Below are positions 1-10,700 of a stretch of DNA of 64,000 bases, piece by piece. This DNA comes from Anaeramoeba flamelloides (taxonomy: Eukaryota; Metamonada; Anaeramoebidae): NCBI GenBank assembly GCA_027625915.1, contig JANTQA010000047.1:8370001-8434000 (forward strand), in the 5' to 3' direction. Made by a program: the position numbers and the translations under genes. Numbering within the stretch: position 1 is the stretch's first letter; each line of letters opens with the position of its first letter. A model generated the notes under the pieces. That model ran no database searches, was not told where the DNA came from, and saw nothing but the letters and a program-made list of their open reading frames with translations.

Positions 1-266
1 TATATTATTTTTGTTTTGGAATTATCTTTTAATTAATTTTTTTTTAGTATTAAATAAAATTGTATTTTATAAAAAATTATAATAAAAAAAAAAATACGTT
101 AAAAAAGATCACAAAAAAAAGGAAGTGAACTGTTAAATATTCTAAAAAAAAAATAATAAATAAGAAAATTAATAAAACAATTTATTCGTAATTAGTTCTC
201 TTCTATTAAATCTTTTCCCTTTTCGAATACAAATTATAACTTTTAATTTTAAAAAAAACTATAAAA
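1..266. other. AT-rich 3' flank, no gene seen
   Basis: Very AT-rich sequence downstream of the minus-strand GRP170-like gene, with A- and T-runs. It presumably holds that gene's 3' UTR and polyadenylation region. No coding signal or repeat was recognised. Confidence 0.5.
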
Positions 267-3200
267 TTATAATTCATCTTTTTTATTCATAAACTTTTCT
301 TCTTCTTTGTTTTCTTCGTCTGTTTTTTTATCATCAACTTTTTGTTCTCCTTCTTCTTCCTCATTTTCTTTCTTAAAACTTTCTTCTTCTTCTTCTTCTT
401 CTTGTTCATTTTCAAATTCTTTGGCGAATTCTAATAATTCTTCTTCAGTTAGATCACCGAGATTAAAATCTTTTGGGGATTTCTTACTCTTTTCAACTTT
501 TTCATTCTCAACATCAATAAGTTTTTGATTTATCTCGAGAATTTTCTCTTTGAGTTTTTCAATTTTTTCGGTTTTTTCTGTAATTTGTTTCTCGATCCTT
601 TCTTTAATTTCTTCGTCTTCAATTTCTTTAATTCCTTCTACCAGTTTGCTAATTTCGTTTTCAATAATCCAAATCTTTTTTTCTTTCCAAATTAATTTAG
701 TTCCATAATATTTTTTTAAAGACTTTGGGTTATTATCCGATAAAGTGATCAATTTGCCATTCATGTAATCATATTTTGTTGGTTTAATTTTTGGTTTTCG
801 TTTAATCGAGCTGATCCTATTTTTTATTCGATCTTCTCTATTTTTAATATCAGAAACTGTAAATATTGGATCTTCCCAATCCTGTTTTTCATTTTGTGAT
901 TTTATTTGATCTTCTAGCCATACTTTTGTTTTATTCCATAATTCCATAAAGCCTTTTGTCTCTTTTTCAGCAACATAATACAACGTTTGGTTTAGTTTCA
1001 AAATTTCTTCCTTATTTTCATTAAGAATGTATTCTAATGATTCAATTGCTTCTGGTCTTTCATGAAACTCTTTAATCCTACTTAAGATCGGTTCACTGTT
1101 TTTTTTAATTTTTGAAATTTGCTTTTTAAATTCAGAGTACTCTGTTGTTTTTTCCATTCCTTCATCATATAGCCAATCCTGCGCATCATTTAAAATTGTT
1201 ATCAAATTATTATAATCTTCTTCTAATGAAAATCTTTTCATTTCCTCTTCCATTTCATAATTCATTTTATCAAGTAAATCATAAATTTTGGATTCTAATT
1301 CATTTTTAATATTTAATTTTTTTTGATTTTCTTTGTCTAATTTTTCAAAATGTTTTATAATTTTTTTGGATTTTTTCATTTCTTTATGGGAAAACTTTTG
1401 CTTTCCAAAGTATTCAATTTTTAAATTATCCATCAAGTCTACAATTCTCTTATCATCTTTATCATCCCAGTCATAAATTCTATTTAAATATTCCTCTTCC
1501 TCTTCTTCCTCTTCTTGTATTACTTCTTCCTCTTCTTCCTTTTCTTCTTTTTCTTCTTTTTCTTCTTTATTATTGTCGTCATCTTTCTCCGAATTTCCTT
1601 CTTCGGTTTCATTTTCGTTCTCTTGATCATCTTCAATTTTTTCGATAATTTCAATATTTGGGACAAAAATTAATTTGGAATCTTTTACATTTACAAAACC
1701 ATTTTGATCAACTTTCAATGAAAGAGTTAATAAAGGTGAAGTCTTTGAAGTTTCATTTAAATCATAATCAATTAAAATTTGATTTAAATTAGAAAAATTC
1801 ACTTCAAATAGTTTTTCTTTCATCTTAATATCTTGGAAAACTGAAATTTTAAAGGTATCATTGAAATCTCTGACTTTTAATTTTTTCGATGAAGGAATTT
1901 GATCATTTTGAGAAAAAACCAAGTACTCTTTTTCAACGTTTTCTTGGGTTTTTTTATCAAATTTTTGATATTTAACATAAATGTCATGCATTTGAAGATC
2001 TTTAACCTCAATGTCTGTTACTCTAAATTGGGCACTTAAACTAGCAGCTAATAAACCAGCTCCTAATGTTGCGCCTTCATCAAAATTAACACTTTTTCTT
2101 AATTCCAATTCATTGTCAAAATAATTAGAAATTTCCTTTTGGATAGATGGGATCCTCACTGAGCCGCCAGCTAATTCAATTTGATCAATTTCTTCTTTCA
2201 GTAAACCAGATCGTTCAATTGCACTTGAAATTGGCATTGAAATTCTTTTCCACAGGTCTTTTCCAATTTCTTCAAGTTCCTGTCTAGTAATTTCGCTTGA
2301 CCAATCTACTCCTCCAATTAAACTATCAATGTGGATAAACGCCTTATTGTTTACACTTAAGATGTGTTTCCAGCCTGGTATCCTTGTTTTGATTTTGTTG
2401 ACGGCGGATTTGCATTCCCTGATTGATCTTTCATATTGTCCAATTGGGAATTTGCTTTCATTTTCTTTGTCAAACTTGTCTAATAAATATTCCAATATTC
2501 TTTTGTCCAAAGTTTCTCCAGATAGTCCTTTATCCCAGGCTACACCTTTAACATTTACTAACCCTGCAGTTCTATTTTTACCCTTAATCATCGTTGGCTT
2601 TGTGATTGATTTGACATTGAAAATACTGACAGTTGTTGATCCCGAGCCAACGTCTATTAAAATTACATTACGTGATTCGTTTTCTTTCAGTGAAGTCAAC
2701 TGATTCATTGTATATTTCATCGCAAACGCAGAGTGATCGTTCATCAGAGACAAGACATTCAAATTTGCTAATTTGGCAGCGTCCAATATAGATTGCCTTT
2801 CCCTTTCTCCATAATAACTTGGCACCGTTAATACACAGTCTTTGATTTTCCTGCTGTGTGTTAATTGTAAAAAATCATTGCTCATTTTTATAGCTTGATT
2901 AAACATCATTGCCAAGATTTCTTCAGGTTTTAATTCAAATTTACATTCCTTTTCTTCCTCTTCTTGTATTAATGCTTCCTCTACTTCTTTTTCTTCTTCA
3001 ACTTCATGTTCTTGTTCTTCAATTTGTTCTTCTTCTTTGTTTTTTTTTTTACATAATCCAAATAAATTGTTTTCATCATTAAAAGTTAATGATAACAAGG
3101 ATCCATCATTTGGATCAAAAACCATTTCTTGCGCAATTGGAAAAGGGATTTCGGAAATGCTTTCTTTGGTTGCCCCAATTAAAGATTTTAAATTAATTAA

Positions 3201-3482
3201 TGAATATTCTGGTTGCTTGATAGAGACAAATTCGGCTTCTTTTCCAAACAAGCGTTCTCCTTCAACAAAAGCAATTGAAGATCGTGTTTTCCTTTGAGAC
3301 GCAGAATTCAGTGCAAGTTGGAGTTGTTTTCCGTGATCTTTGATGGACACTTTTATAGACTCAGATCCAAGATCAATCCCAACAACAGCACAATTAATAA
3401 ATAAAGCAAACAAACTGAAAACAAGTAAAAGTGTGAGAATTTCTTGTTTTTTCATTTTAAATTCGTTAATATTCAATGACAA
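267..3482 (-). CDS. HYOU1: ER-lumenal Hsp70-like chaperone, GRP170/HYOU1/Lhs1 family
   Basis: A 1071-residue large Hsp70 relative of the ER lumen. In the known family it acts as nucleotide-exchange factor for BiP and as a holdase for unfolded secretory proteins. A hydrophobic segment (about residues 17-32) looks like a signal peptide and the chain ends in KDEL, the ER-retrieval signal. The ATPase domain shows VVGIDLGSESIKVSI (33-47), IDVGSGSTTVSIF (276-288; the GSGST form is typical of GRP170 rather than the DLGGGT of BiP) and LAGGSVRIPSIQ (437-448). A long acidic and coiled C-terminal region follows, as in the family. The ATPase domain also carries a lysine/glutamate-rich insert at about residues 145-180. 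Met10 (first base 3455) would place the signal peptide right at the N terminus and may be the real start. No intron is needed. Family assignment is firm; HYOU1 rather than a generic Hsp110-like label rests on the signal peptide, KDEL and length. Confidence 0.93.
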   Translation of the reverse strand: MSLNINEFKMKKQEILTLLLVFSLFALFINCAVVGIDLGSESIKVSIKDHGKQLQLALNSASQRKTRSSIAFVEGERLFGKEAEFVSIKQPEYSLINLKSLIGATKESISEIPFPIAQEMVFDPNDGSLLSLTFNDENNLFGLCKKKNKEEEQIEEQEHEVEEEKEVEEALIQEEEEKECKFELKPEEILAMMFNQAIKMSNDFLQLTHSRKIKDCVLTVPSYYGERERQSILDAAKLANLNVLSLMNDHSAFAMKYTMNQLTSLKENESRNVILIDVGSGSTTVSIFNVKSITKPTMIKGKNRTAGLVNVKGVAWDKGLSGETLDKRILEYLLDKFDKENESKFPIGQYERSIRECKSAVNKIKTRIPGWKHILSVNNKAFIHIDSLIGGVDWSSEITRQELEEIGKDLWKRISMPISSAIERSGLLKEEIDQIELAGGSVRIPSIQKEISNYFDNELELRKSVNFDEGATLGAGLLAASLSAQFRVTDIEVKDLQMHDIYVKYQKFDKKTQENVEKEYLVFSQNDQIPSSKKLKVRDFNDTFKISVFQDIKMKEKLFEVNFSNLNQILIDYDLNETSKTSPLLTLSLKVDQNGFVNVKDSKLIFVPNIEIIEKIEDDQENENETEEGNSEKDDDNNKEEKEEKEEKEEEEEVIQEEEEEEEEYLNRIYDWDDKDDKRIVDLMDNLKIEYFGKQKFSHKEMKKSKKIIKHFEKLDKENQKKLNIKNELESKIYDLLDKMNYEMEEEMKRFSLEEDYNNLITILNDAQDWLYDEGMEKTTEYSEFKKQISKIKKNSEPILSRIKEFHERPEAIESLEYILNENKEEILKLNQTLYYVAEKETKGFMELWNKTKVWLEDQIKSQNEKQDWEDPIFTVSDIKNREDRIKNRISSIKRKPKIKPTKYDYMNGKLITLSDNNPKSLKKYYGTKLIWKEKKIWIIENEISKLVEGIKEIEDEEIKERIEKQITEKTEKIEKLKEKILEINQKLIDVENEKVEKSKKSPKDFNLGDLTEEELLEFAKEFENEQEEEEEEESFKKENEEEEGEQKVDDKKTDEENKEEEKFMNKKDEL

Positions 3483-4106
3483 AGGCTGGTTTGTTTTTTT
3501 AAATGTGTGGTGATAAAGGAGAGTAAAGTCTTTTTAAAAAAAAGTAATTAAAATTAAAGAAAAAAAAAATAAAAAGAAAATTGGTTTCACATTCATAAAA
3601 GTAATCCAATTTTTTATCCAATTTCAATAATTTGCCTTGTATTGCAAATATCTTTTTGTTTATAATCTTGTGATTGAAGAAATGTAAGAAGATTTAGTCA
3701 TATCAAAAAATCCTATTTTGTTTTTTTTTTTTAGGATTATTTTTTTTTGAATTTATTAAAGTAAGTGATGACGAAATCAAGAGCAGTGAAAAAAGATAAA
3801 TTTATATTATTCATAATATCACTACCATCGAAAATTAATAAAAATATTATACCTCTCCATTGATTTTATAAAGTATATTTCTTGTTAAATTTCCAATTTT
3901 AATTTTACAATTGAATTTTTTGAATACAGAGTTTAATGACCGATGATACTATTTCAAAATATAAAGTATTTTTATCAAGTACTTGAAGAAAACAATAACT
4001 TCCAAGAATAACAACTAAGAGAATAATATCAAAACAAAAGTTCATAGGGGTTAAAGAGGCTGCATTAAAAAAGATAACTTTATTTTACAAAAAGATTTAT
4101 TTTGTT
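3483..4106. other. upstream region of the GRP170-like gene
   Basis: AT-rich intergenic DNA that must contain the promoter of the minus-strand chaperone gene. No coding segment, RNA gene or repeat end was recognised before the TTAA of the next element at 4107. Confidence 0.4.
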
Positions 4107-4110
4107 TTAA

Positions 4111-5333
4111 GGGGGTAAGTACATTTCCTTTTTTTGAGTGCCACCATTTATGTGAAACTGAATTCTTGATATCATTTCTTAAACTAAATATATTGATATT
4201 TTATAAATACTAAAGTGGAGTATATCCTAGTATAAGATATTTTCATACCAAATAAAAAAACGCAAATTTCTTCAAACCTGGAAAATCTATATCAGCATCA
4301 AAATTTGATTCATATAAAAATTCACGGTAGCCTTGGAAAGACTGTATCTATAATATTTTACACAATTACTTCATCTTTATTTGGTTTTATTTTTAATTCT
4401 TTATGAAAACAATTTTGTTTGGAAAATGTTTGATAAACAAATTACTCTTTATTTCTAAAGAATTTCCAAAATGAATTTAAAAATCCTATATTTTCATTTA
4501 ATTCATCTAATTCTTGTTTTAGTTCAGAAAATTAGATATTTTTTTAAATATTCTTGAGAATAAGGGTTTATTGGACAAATTGGTTTGATTTAATAATTAT
4601 TTATTTTCCATTAAATTGGAAAACTAAAAATAATTTTGAATCTGATGGAAATTTTTTCTTGAATTTTTCAATTATTTTGATTTGAATCTTTCGTAACTGT
4701 TTTTTGATTCCAAGAATTCAACCTCTCTATTTTAATTTTTGAAATCGTATTCTTTGTTTTGGTTTTTTTTTTGATAAAAATATTTTAATAAAGAATTTTG
4801 AAAGCAAATTTGTAAAAAATGTTATGTAAAATAATAATAAATTATAATGGGACGAGAAATTTAAGGAAAAATATCGTTTGTATTCAAACAATTTAAAAAG
4901 GTAAAGAAAAAAAATCTTCGAAAATAGGCTTTTATAGAATATTTTTTTTTTCATTTTTGATTGCAAACAAGTTTCTTTGGTCAAGTGATCTTTTTTTTTG
5001 GTCTTCAAAAAGAAAAGATTTGTTTCAAATAGACACATTTTCGGGTTCATTTTTTTGGTTTACAGTTTGATTAATTTGAAGTATTCATATAAATATATTT
5101 CTTGATCCAAAATAAAATTTAATAAAGCCATCAATTTAATCCAAAAAAAAAAAATGTTCACAAAATAAAAAAAATTAAGATTCAACTCTGAATCACTTCG
5201 ACTCTTTTCACGAATAGGCTGGTGAATGTGATTTTGGTTCCAAAGTTTCAATATCTAGTGATACTCAAAAAAATTTTTTCAGTAATGTTTACACAATTAA
5301 ATTTTTTCAAAATGGTAAAATGCACTTGATTCC
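4111..5333. mobile_element. non-autonomous TTAA transposon, family A, copy 1
   Basis: Flanked by TTAA at 4107-4110 and 5334-5337. The left end begins GGGGGTAAGTACATTT; the right end read inward is a decayed version (GGAATCAAGTGCATTT). It aligns through most of its length with copy 2 (51230-53249), and its 3' part with copy 3 (22940-23563). A TTAA duplication points to the piggyBac superfamily. It has short open frames (the longest, 107 codons on the minus strand, is biased to F/K/L) but no recognisable transposase, so it is probably a non-autonomous derivative. It carries a short piece related to family P at about 4257-4353 that copy 2 lacks. Confidence 0.8.
4257..4353. repeat. fragment of inverted-repeat family P inside element A
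   Basis: The segment ends with GGTAGCCTTGGAAAGACTG followed by TATCTA, nearly the same as the terminal repeat of the P element at 15232-15686. Family A copy 2 lacks this stretch at the same place, so it is a later insertion or a gene-conversion patch. Confidence 0.5.
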
Positions 5334-5337
5334 TTAA

Positions 5338-7020
5338 AATAAAACAAATAAATCAAATGTAATAAGATAGTAGATGTTTTATTCGTTTTCCTATAACTAA
5401 TATTCTTCAAAATACGATTTTTTCCAAAATAAAAATATCCAAATTTTTATTTCGATTTCCAGAAAAATATCTTATCAATCCAGTAATATTTCAAATTTTT
5501 AATTCTGTGCACAACTTTAAATCATTAATTTCCCTTTTACACTCGTAGAATTTGATGATTTACAATTGTGAAAAAACTTTGGTTCATTAGAAAAAATAAG
5601 ACCAGTCAAAAATTTATTTACCCTTTTGAAATATTAAATATTAACAAAATGATTTTTGATCAAGGTAAAATTTTATGAATAAATCTTACATTCAAGAAAT
5701 ACCAAAGTTAATACCAATTAAAAATTATAATAAAAAATATTATTTTGTTGCATTTTGACCCTTTGGGATTGATATGGAATACTAAAAAGAACAAAAAATG
5801 TATTTTAATTGTAAACTTTACTAAATAATTATATAACTTTTTATGGAGAAAAATATAAATCTATTTATTCAATAAGATATTCATCATTGTTAGATAATGT
5901 GAATTTAGCAAAATTAATCTTAACTATCCTTTTAAACCAAATTAAATAATAAAATCTTCCAAAAAAGCTATTTTATCAAAAGAGATTGATTTTTGCTAAT
6001 GTTTTACAATCAAAACCTGAAGATAATAAAATATTAAGATTTTAGAAACCCTTTCAAATTACTCAAAACCACAGAAAACAAATCTTAATTTAAAATGAAT
6101 AACCATTATTGATCTTCCCAAACAATCTTTAACTTGATCTTGGAATGTAACCTAATAAAAAAAAAAATAAAATTTTCGTAAAGTGTACGAACAAAAATCA
6201 ATTTTTGTATTTTTAGCGTTCCAAAGCAATTTGAAAGCGTCAAAATACAACGTATATAAAGGTTTTATTGAAAATCTTGATTGATATTAACTTACTTTTT
6301 TATTGAATGTAAGATTTATTCATAAAATTTTACATTGATCAAAAATTATTTTGTTAATATTTATTATTTAGAACAAGAAAAACAAATTTTTGAATGAACT
6401 ATTTTTTTTTTATCAACCAAATTTTTATCACAAAGGTTATTTTAATTCTTGGTATAGTTTTTCTTTTTGCCAAGCTGAATGAAAATTTTAATATTTTCAT
6501 TTTGTAATTAATTTTATTCTAATTGTTAATTTTAATAACTTATTTTGATTGAAATGTTTTTTTGAAAAGTAAGGAAATTAAAGATAAATGAATTATAAAA
6601 AACCTAAGATAAAATATTATATTTATTTTTCAAATTAATTGTATTTTTAAATGTGGTTACTTGAAATGATTCTAATATTATAAAATTGGTGAAAATTTTT
6701 GTTTTGTTCTTTTGGAAATATTTTAATAAAAAAATTTGTTATTAAACACAATCGGTAAGTAATTCGAATATTAATAATATTCCTCTGTATTTTATCTTAC
6801 CAATTTACAAACAGAAGTAAACAAAAAGATATTATTCCATAAACGAAATGTAAAAAAAAAAAAAAAAAAAAAAAAATCAACTTTTTTGAAAAATAACCTA
6901 TAAAGTTAACATAAAAAATAATAAAAATTACATTCTGTGAAAAAGAAATAAAAAAATTATTCGAATTTATTATTTTATAAAAATATATTTCCATAATATA
7001 ATCAAAGTATTATTTCTATT
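5338..7020. repeat. AT-rich region with a foldback repeat
   Basis: No gene was recognised between element A copy 1 and the ankyrin gene. The stretch holds an imperfect inverted repeat. Its best part is 5636-5697 (read on the plus strand) against 6301-6363 (reverse complement), and weaker similarity extends the arms to roughly 5563 and 6440. The arms are about 600 bp apart, which suggests an old foldback-type element. A run of A (about 6850-6875) lies near the 3' end of the ankyrin gene. Confidence 0.45.
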
Positions 7021-7726
7021 TTAATCCTTTTCAGAATTATTGATTTCATTTTCTTTTTGAGTTTTGTTTAAGGTTTTTTCAAGGATTTTAAGACTAGAAA
7101 GGTTTTTATTTTCAAGAAGGAGATCTTTAGCTGTTTTATTAAATTTATTTTTAATAAAGATTGAAGCACCATAATCTAATAACAATTGAATAAATTCTAC
7201 CGAGGATGAAGAAATAATTGCTTGGTGTAATGGAGTATTTCCATTATCATCTTGAACATCAATTTCAATGTTTAAAGAAAGAAATTTCTTTAATATTTCA
7301 CAATCAGAAAACCAACTGCAACAATAATGTAATGGTGTTTGGCCTCCATTCTAAATAAATATTAAAAGAAGAGAAAATGAAGAAATAATAATATTTTTTT
7401 TAATTTCAATAATAAATTAGAGAATTGAATAAAGTAAATTTACAGTTTTTTGGGTTATATCCGCCCCATTTTCAATAAGAAATTCAAAAATTTGTAAATT
7501 TAAATTATTTATACACGCCAAATGAAGAATCCCAATCCCATTCTATTTAAAATTTATTAGTATAATAGTAATAGTAATAATAAAATGCGAGTTGAAAAAA
7601 ATTTATAAGAATTATATGAAATAAAATTATTTTCATAATTTATTATTGTAAATTTCCAAAATACATTTATTATTATTCAAAAAATATTAGAATAGTAATA
7701 AATCTATTTTGTTTTAAAACCAAAGA

Positions 7727-7770
<44 letters not shown>

Positions 7771-10700
7771 AAACCATTTTTCAGCCAAAGTGGTCATGTT
7801 TTTGTAAGGAAAACGAATTACATGTGTTAAAGGGTTTGAATTGATATTAGAAGAAAATTTTATTTTGATAATTCTCAAAATTGAAAATCATTTTTTCACA
7901 TTTTACTTTTGTTTTTTCTATTGGAGTTTTTTTACTAATTCATTTGCAAATTTTTTTTTTTTAATGCAAGATCGATAGCCACTCGGTGTCAAGGTGTTAT
8001 TCTAATGTCACTGAAACAGTAAAAATGATTGTAGAGAAATAATATTTATTTCTATTGGGATTTTATTTGATCTTCAATCGAATATCAAAATGATCATTAT
8101 TGCTTTTCTCAATATGAACCTAAGAATTCGAATTTTTTCAATTTTTCAGAAAATATATTGATTTTTTCCTTTTATTTCCTATGGATATCAACTATTCTTT
8201 GATACTAATTATTCTACTTATTTCTTATTTGTTCTTCAAAGTTCAATTATAAAAAATAATTGATATTTGAAAAAAATATTTTTTTTGGATTCTCCTTTGA
8301 CTGAAACAAAGTTTATATAAGTTTAATTTCAAAAATAGGGGCAGATTTTTTATCAAAAAAAAATTTGTTTAATTGTTTTTTTTTTGAATAATAATGTATT
8401 TTACTAAAGTGTTTAGAGATAATAACTAATATATATGGATTAATAAATAAAAATATAGTGTAATCATTTTTATTTTTTGAAAGACAAATGAAAAAAGAAA
8501 AAAATAATAAAAAAAAAGTTTGCCACTAAATTTCAAATTTGGCTTATACACCTTTCGCTACAATTTCGATATTTTTTATTTTTTCTAATTTTCGGTAATT
8601 AACACCAAAAATGGTTTCTGTTTTATTTGAATATTAAAAAATGGATGGGAATTGTTGATAAAAGTACACTAAAAAAGAAAAAAAAATAAAGATAATAAAC
8701 TGGAATAATTTTAATTTATTGGAAACACAAATAAAAACATATTAATTAGAATTGAATTAAGAGTTCAAATAAAAATTTGAATTTAACAAAGGTTAAAAAA
8801 GTTTCAAGTACCAATCTTTTTGGTCATGTGATATTAATCCAAAATAGATAGGAAAAAAAAGGGAAAGGTATTAAAATACTACAATTTTAAGAAAAGTAAG
8901 AAGGTATTTATTGTTTTTTTTAAATAATTTTTTTGAAAACCAACATAACAATTTCAAATTCTAAAGAGTATAAAAACGTTATTTAGTTTAGAGGTGGTTG
9001 GAAATAATTAATTAATTGCTTTTTTTGAAGAAATTTAGTATAAAAAAAATAAATCTTTGAAAGAAATCGGGGATTTGGTAGTCATTTCCATTAATGAGAT
9101 TTGCTTTTTGAGATTATTTATTACCAATTGGGTTTTAAACATTAAAAATACACCCCAGAAAGAAAACTATTTCGAACTTGAATATTTGGTAGTCATTATA
9201 TTTTATCTTTTTTGATTGGATATAGTAAAAAAAGTGGTCAAAATTAATTTCCCAACTCATAGAAAGATAATTAAATTTCCATTTTTGTTTAAAAATTGTA
9301 TTGTTTTGGTGGTGTGTGTTCCACTCGGAACAGAAAAAAATGTGTTGTGTTTTTTCGGCTAAGAGTTTCAATTGAATTAATTTTTGAAAAAAAAATATAA
9401 TGGTTTTATTTCTTTGTTCTAATTATCAAAAAAACAAAAAAAAAAACAGGTTAAATTCGCCCCTCTTTGACTGATCTTTAAATTATTTTTATTTTAGAAA
9501 CTAAAAAATAATAAAAAGTTGAATCTATATATATATATGTGTGTGTGTGTATGTATGTATGTATATAAGCTATTTCCAAGAAAGTGGGGCAAATTTATTT
9601 TAAAATATCTCTATTAAATTCAATCTTCAAAAAAGTATTTAAACATCCAAAATCATTAACTACCATTGATCGATTCTTGATAATAATTCAATTTGTTTAT
9701 TAGTAATGTATTACATAAATAAAATATATTAAAATTTTCTGATCTCGATTTTATCTGATATTTTTTAGGAGCTAAAATTGGTGTTTATTATTTTCTTTTT
9801 GATCAAAAAAAACGTTTTCATAACTTGTTTAATCTCAACAAAATTTCAAATAGAATTGAAAACCTATAACTTCATTTTATTGTTTAAAAAATCATTTGTA
9901 CCTTTGTCCGAATTCCTAAATTTTTATTTAGAAATTTTAAATACATTTTTTTCGCCAAAATATGTTCTATTTTTTTTTTCATTTTTTGGAAATTTCATTG
10001 ATCCAACAAATTTTGAAATAAATACCTTAGCCATTTATTCAATCGGTATTAATATTAAACTTGATTTGGTAATGTCAATTAATGAATACTCCACTAACAA
10101 AGATGATTTTTTATGAAACGTAAAAAAAAATTCCCCACTTTTTTGGAAATACCTTATATATTATTTTGAAGGGGTAAAATTAATTTCATCTTTTGGCCGT
10201 TAGGTTTTTTTTAATTTAAAAGAATGGAGTAAAATCATGGATTTTATTCAATTCTTTTGAATTAAAAAAAACCTAGGAACTCTACGGCACTTTCCGTTAG
10301 TTTTTTTTTAATTTTTGAAATAAACCTAAAATTTATTTAATTTTCTGTTTATTTCAAAAATTAAAAGAAAATTTCTTAAGTTTGCTTTTTATTTCTAAAA
10401 TTAAAACAAACCTAGGCACTTGACGACACTTTTCGTTAGTTTTTTTTTAATTTTTGTTTTGATTAGAATATCAATAGATTTTCAAAACAGAAATAAAATT
10501 TAAAAAAACTGCCATTGGGTTTTCTTGAGTTTTCTATTTATTTGTTAAGTATTCTAGGTTTTTTTGAGGTTTTCAATTTTATTTGTGAAATGTTCTAGGT
10601 TTTTTTTACTTTAGAAATAAACCGAAAATTTATTAAAATTTTCGGTTTATTTCTAAAGTAAAAAAAACCTAACGAAAATCTATTGATTTTCTAAAATCTC

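Noticed and set aside
4727-5050. 107-codon minus-strand frame in element A
   Set aside because: It is broken in the other A copies and has F/K/L composition typical of random AT-rich DNA.
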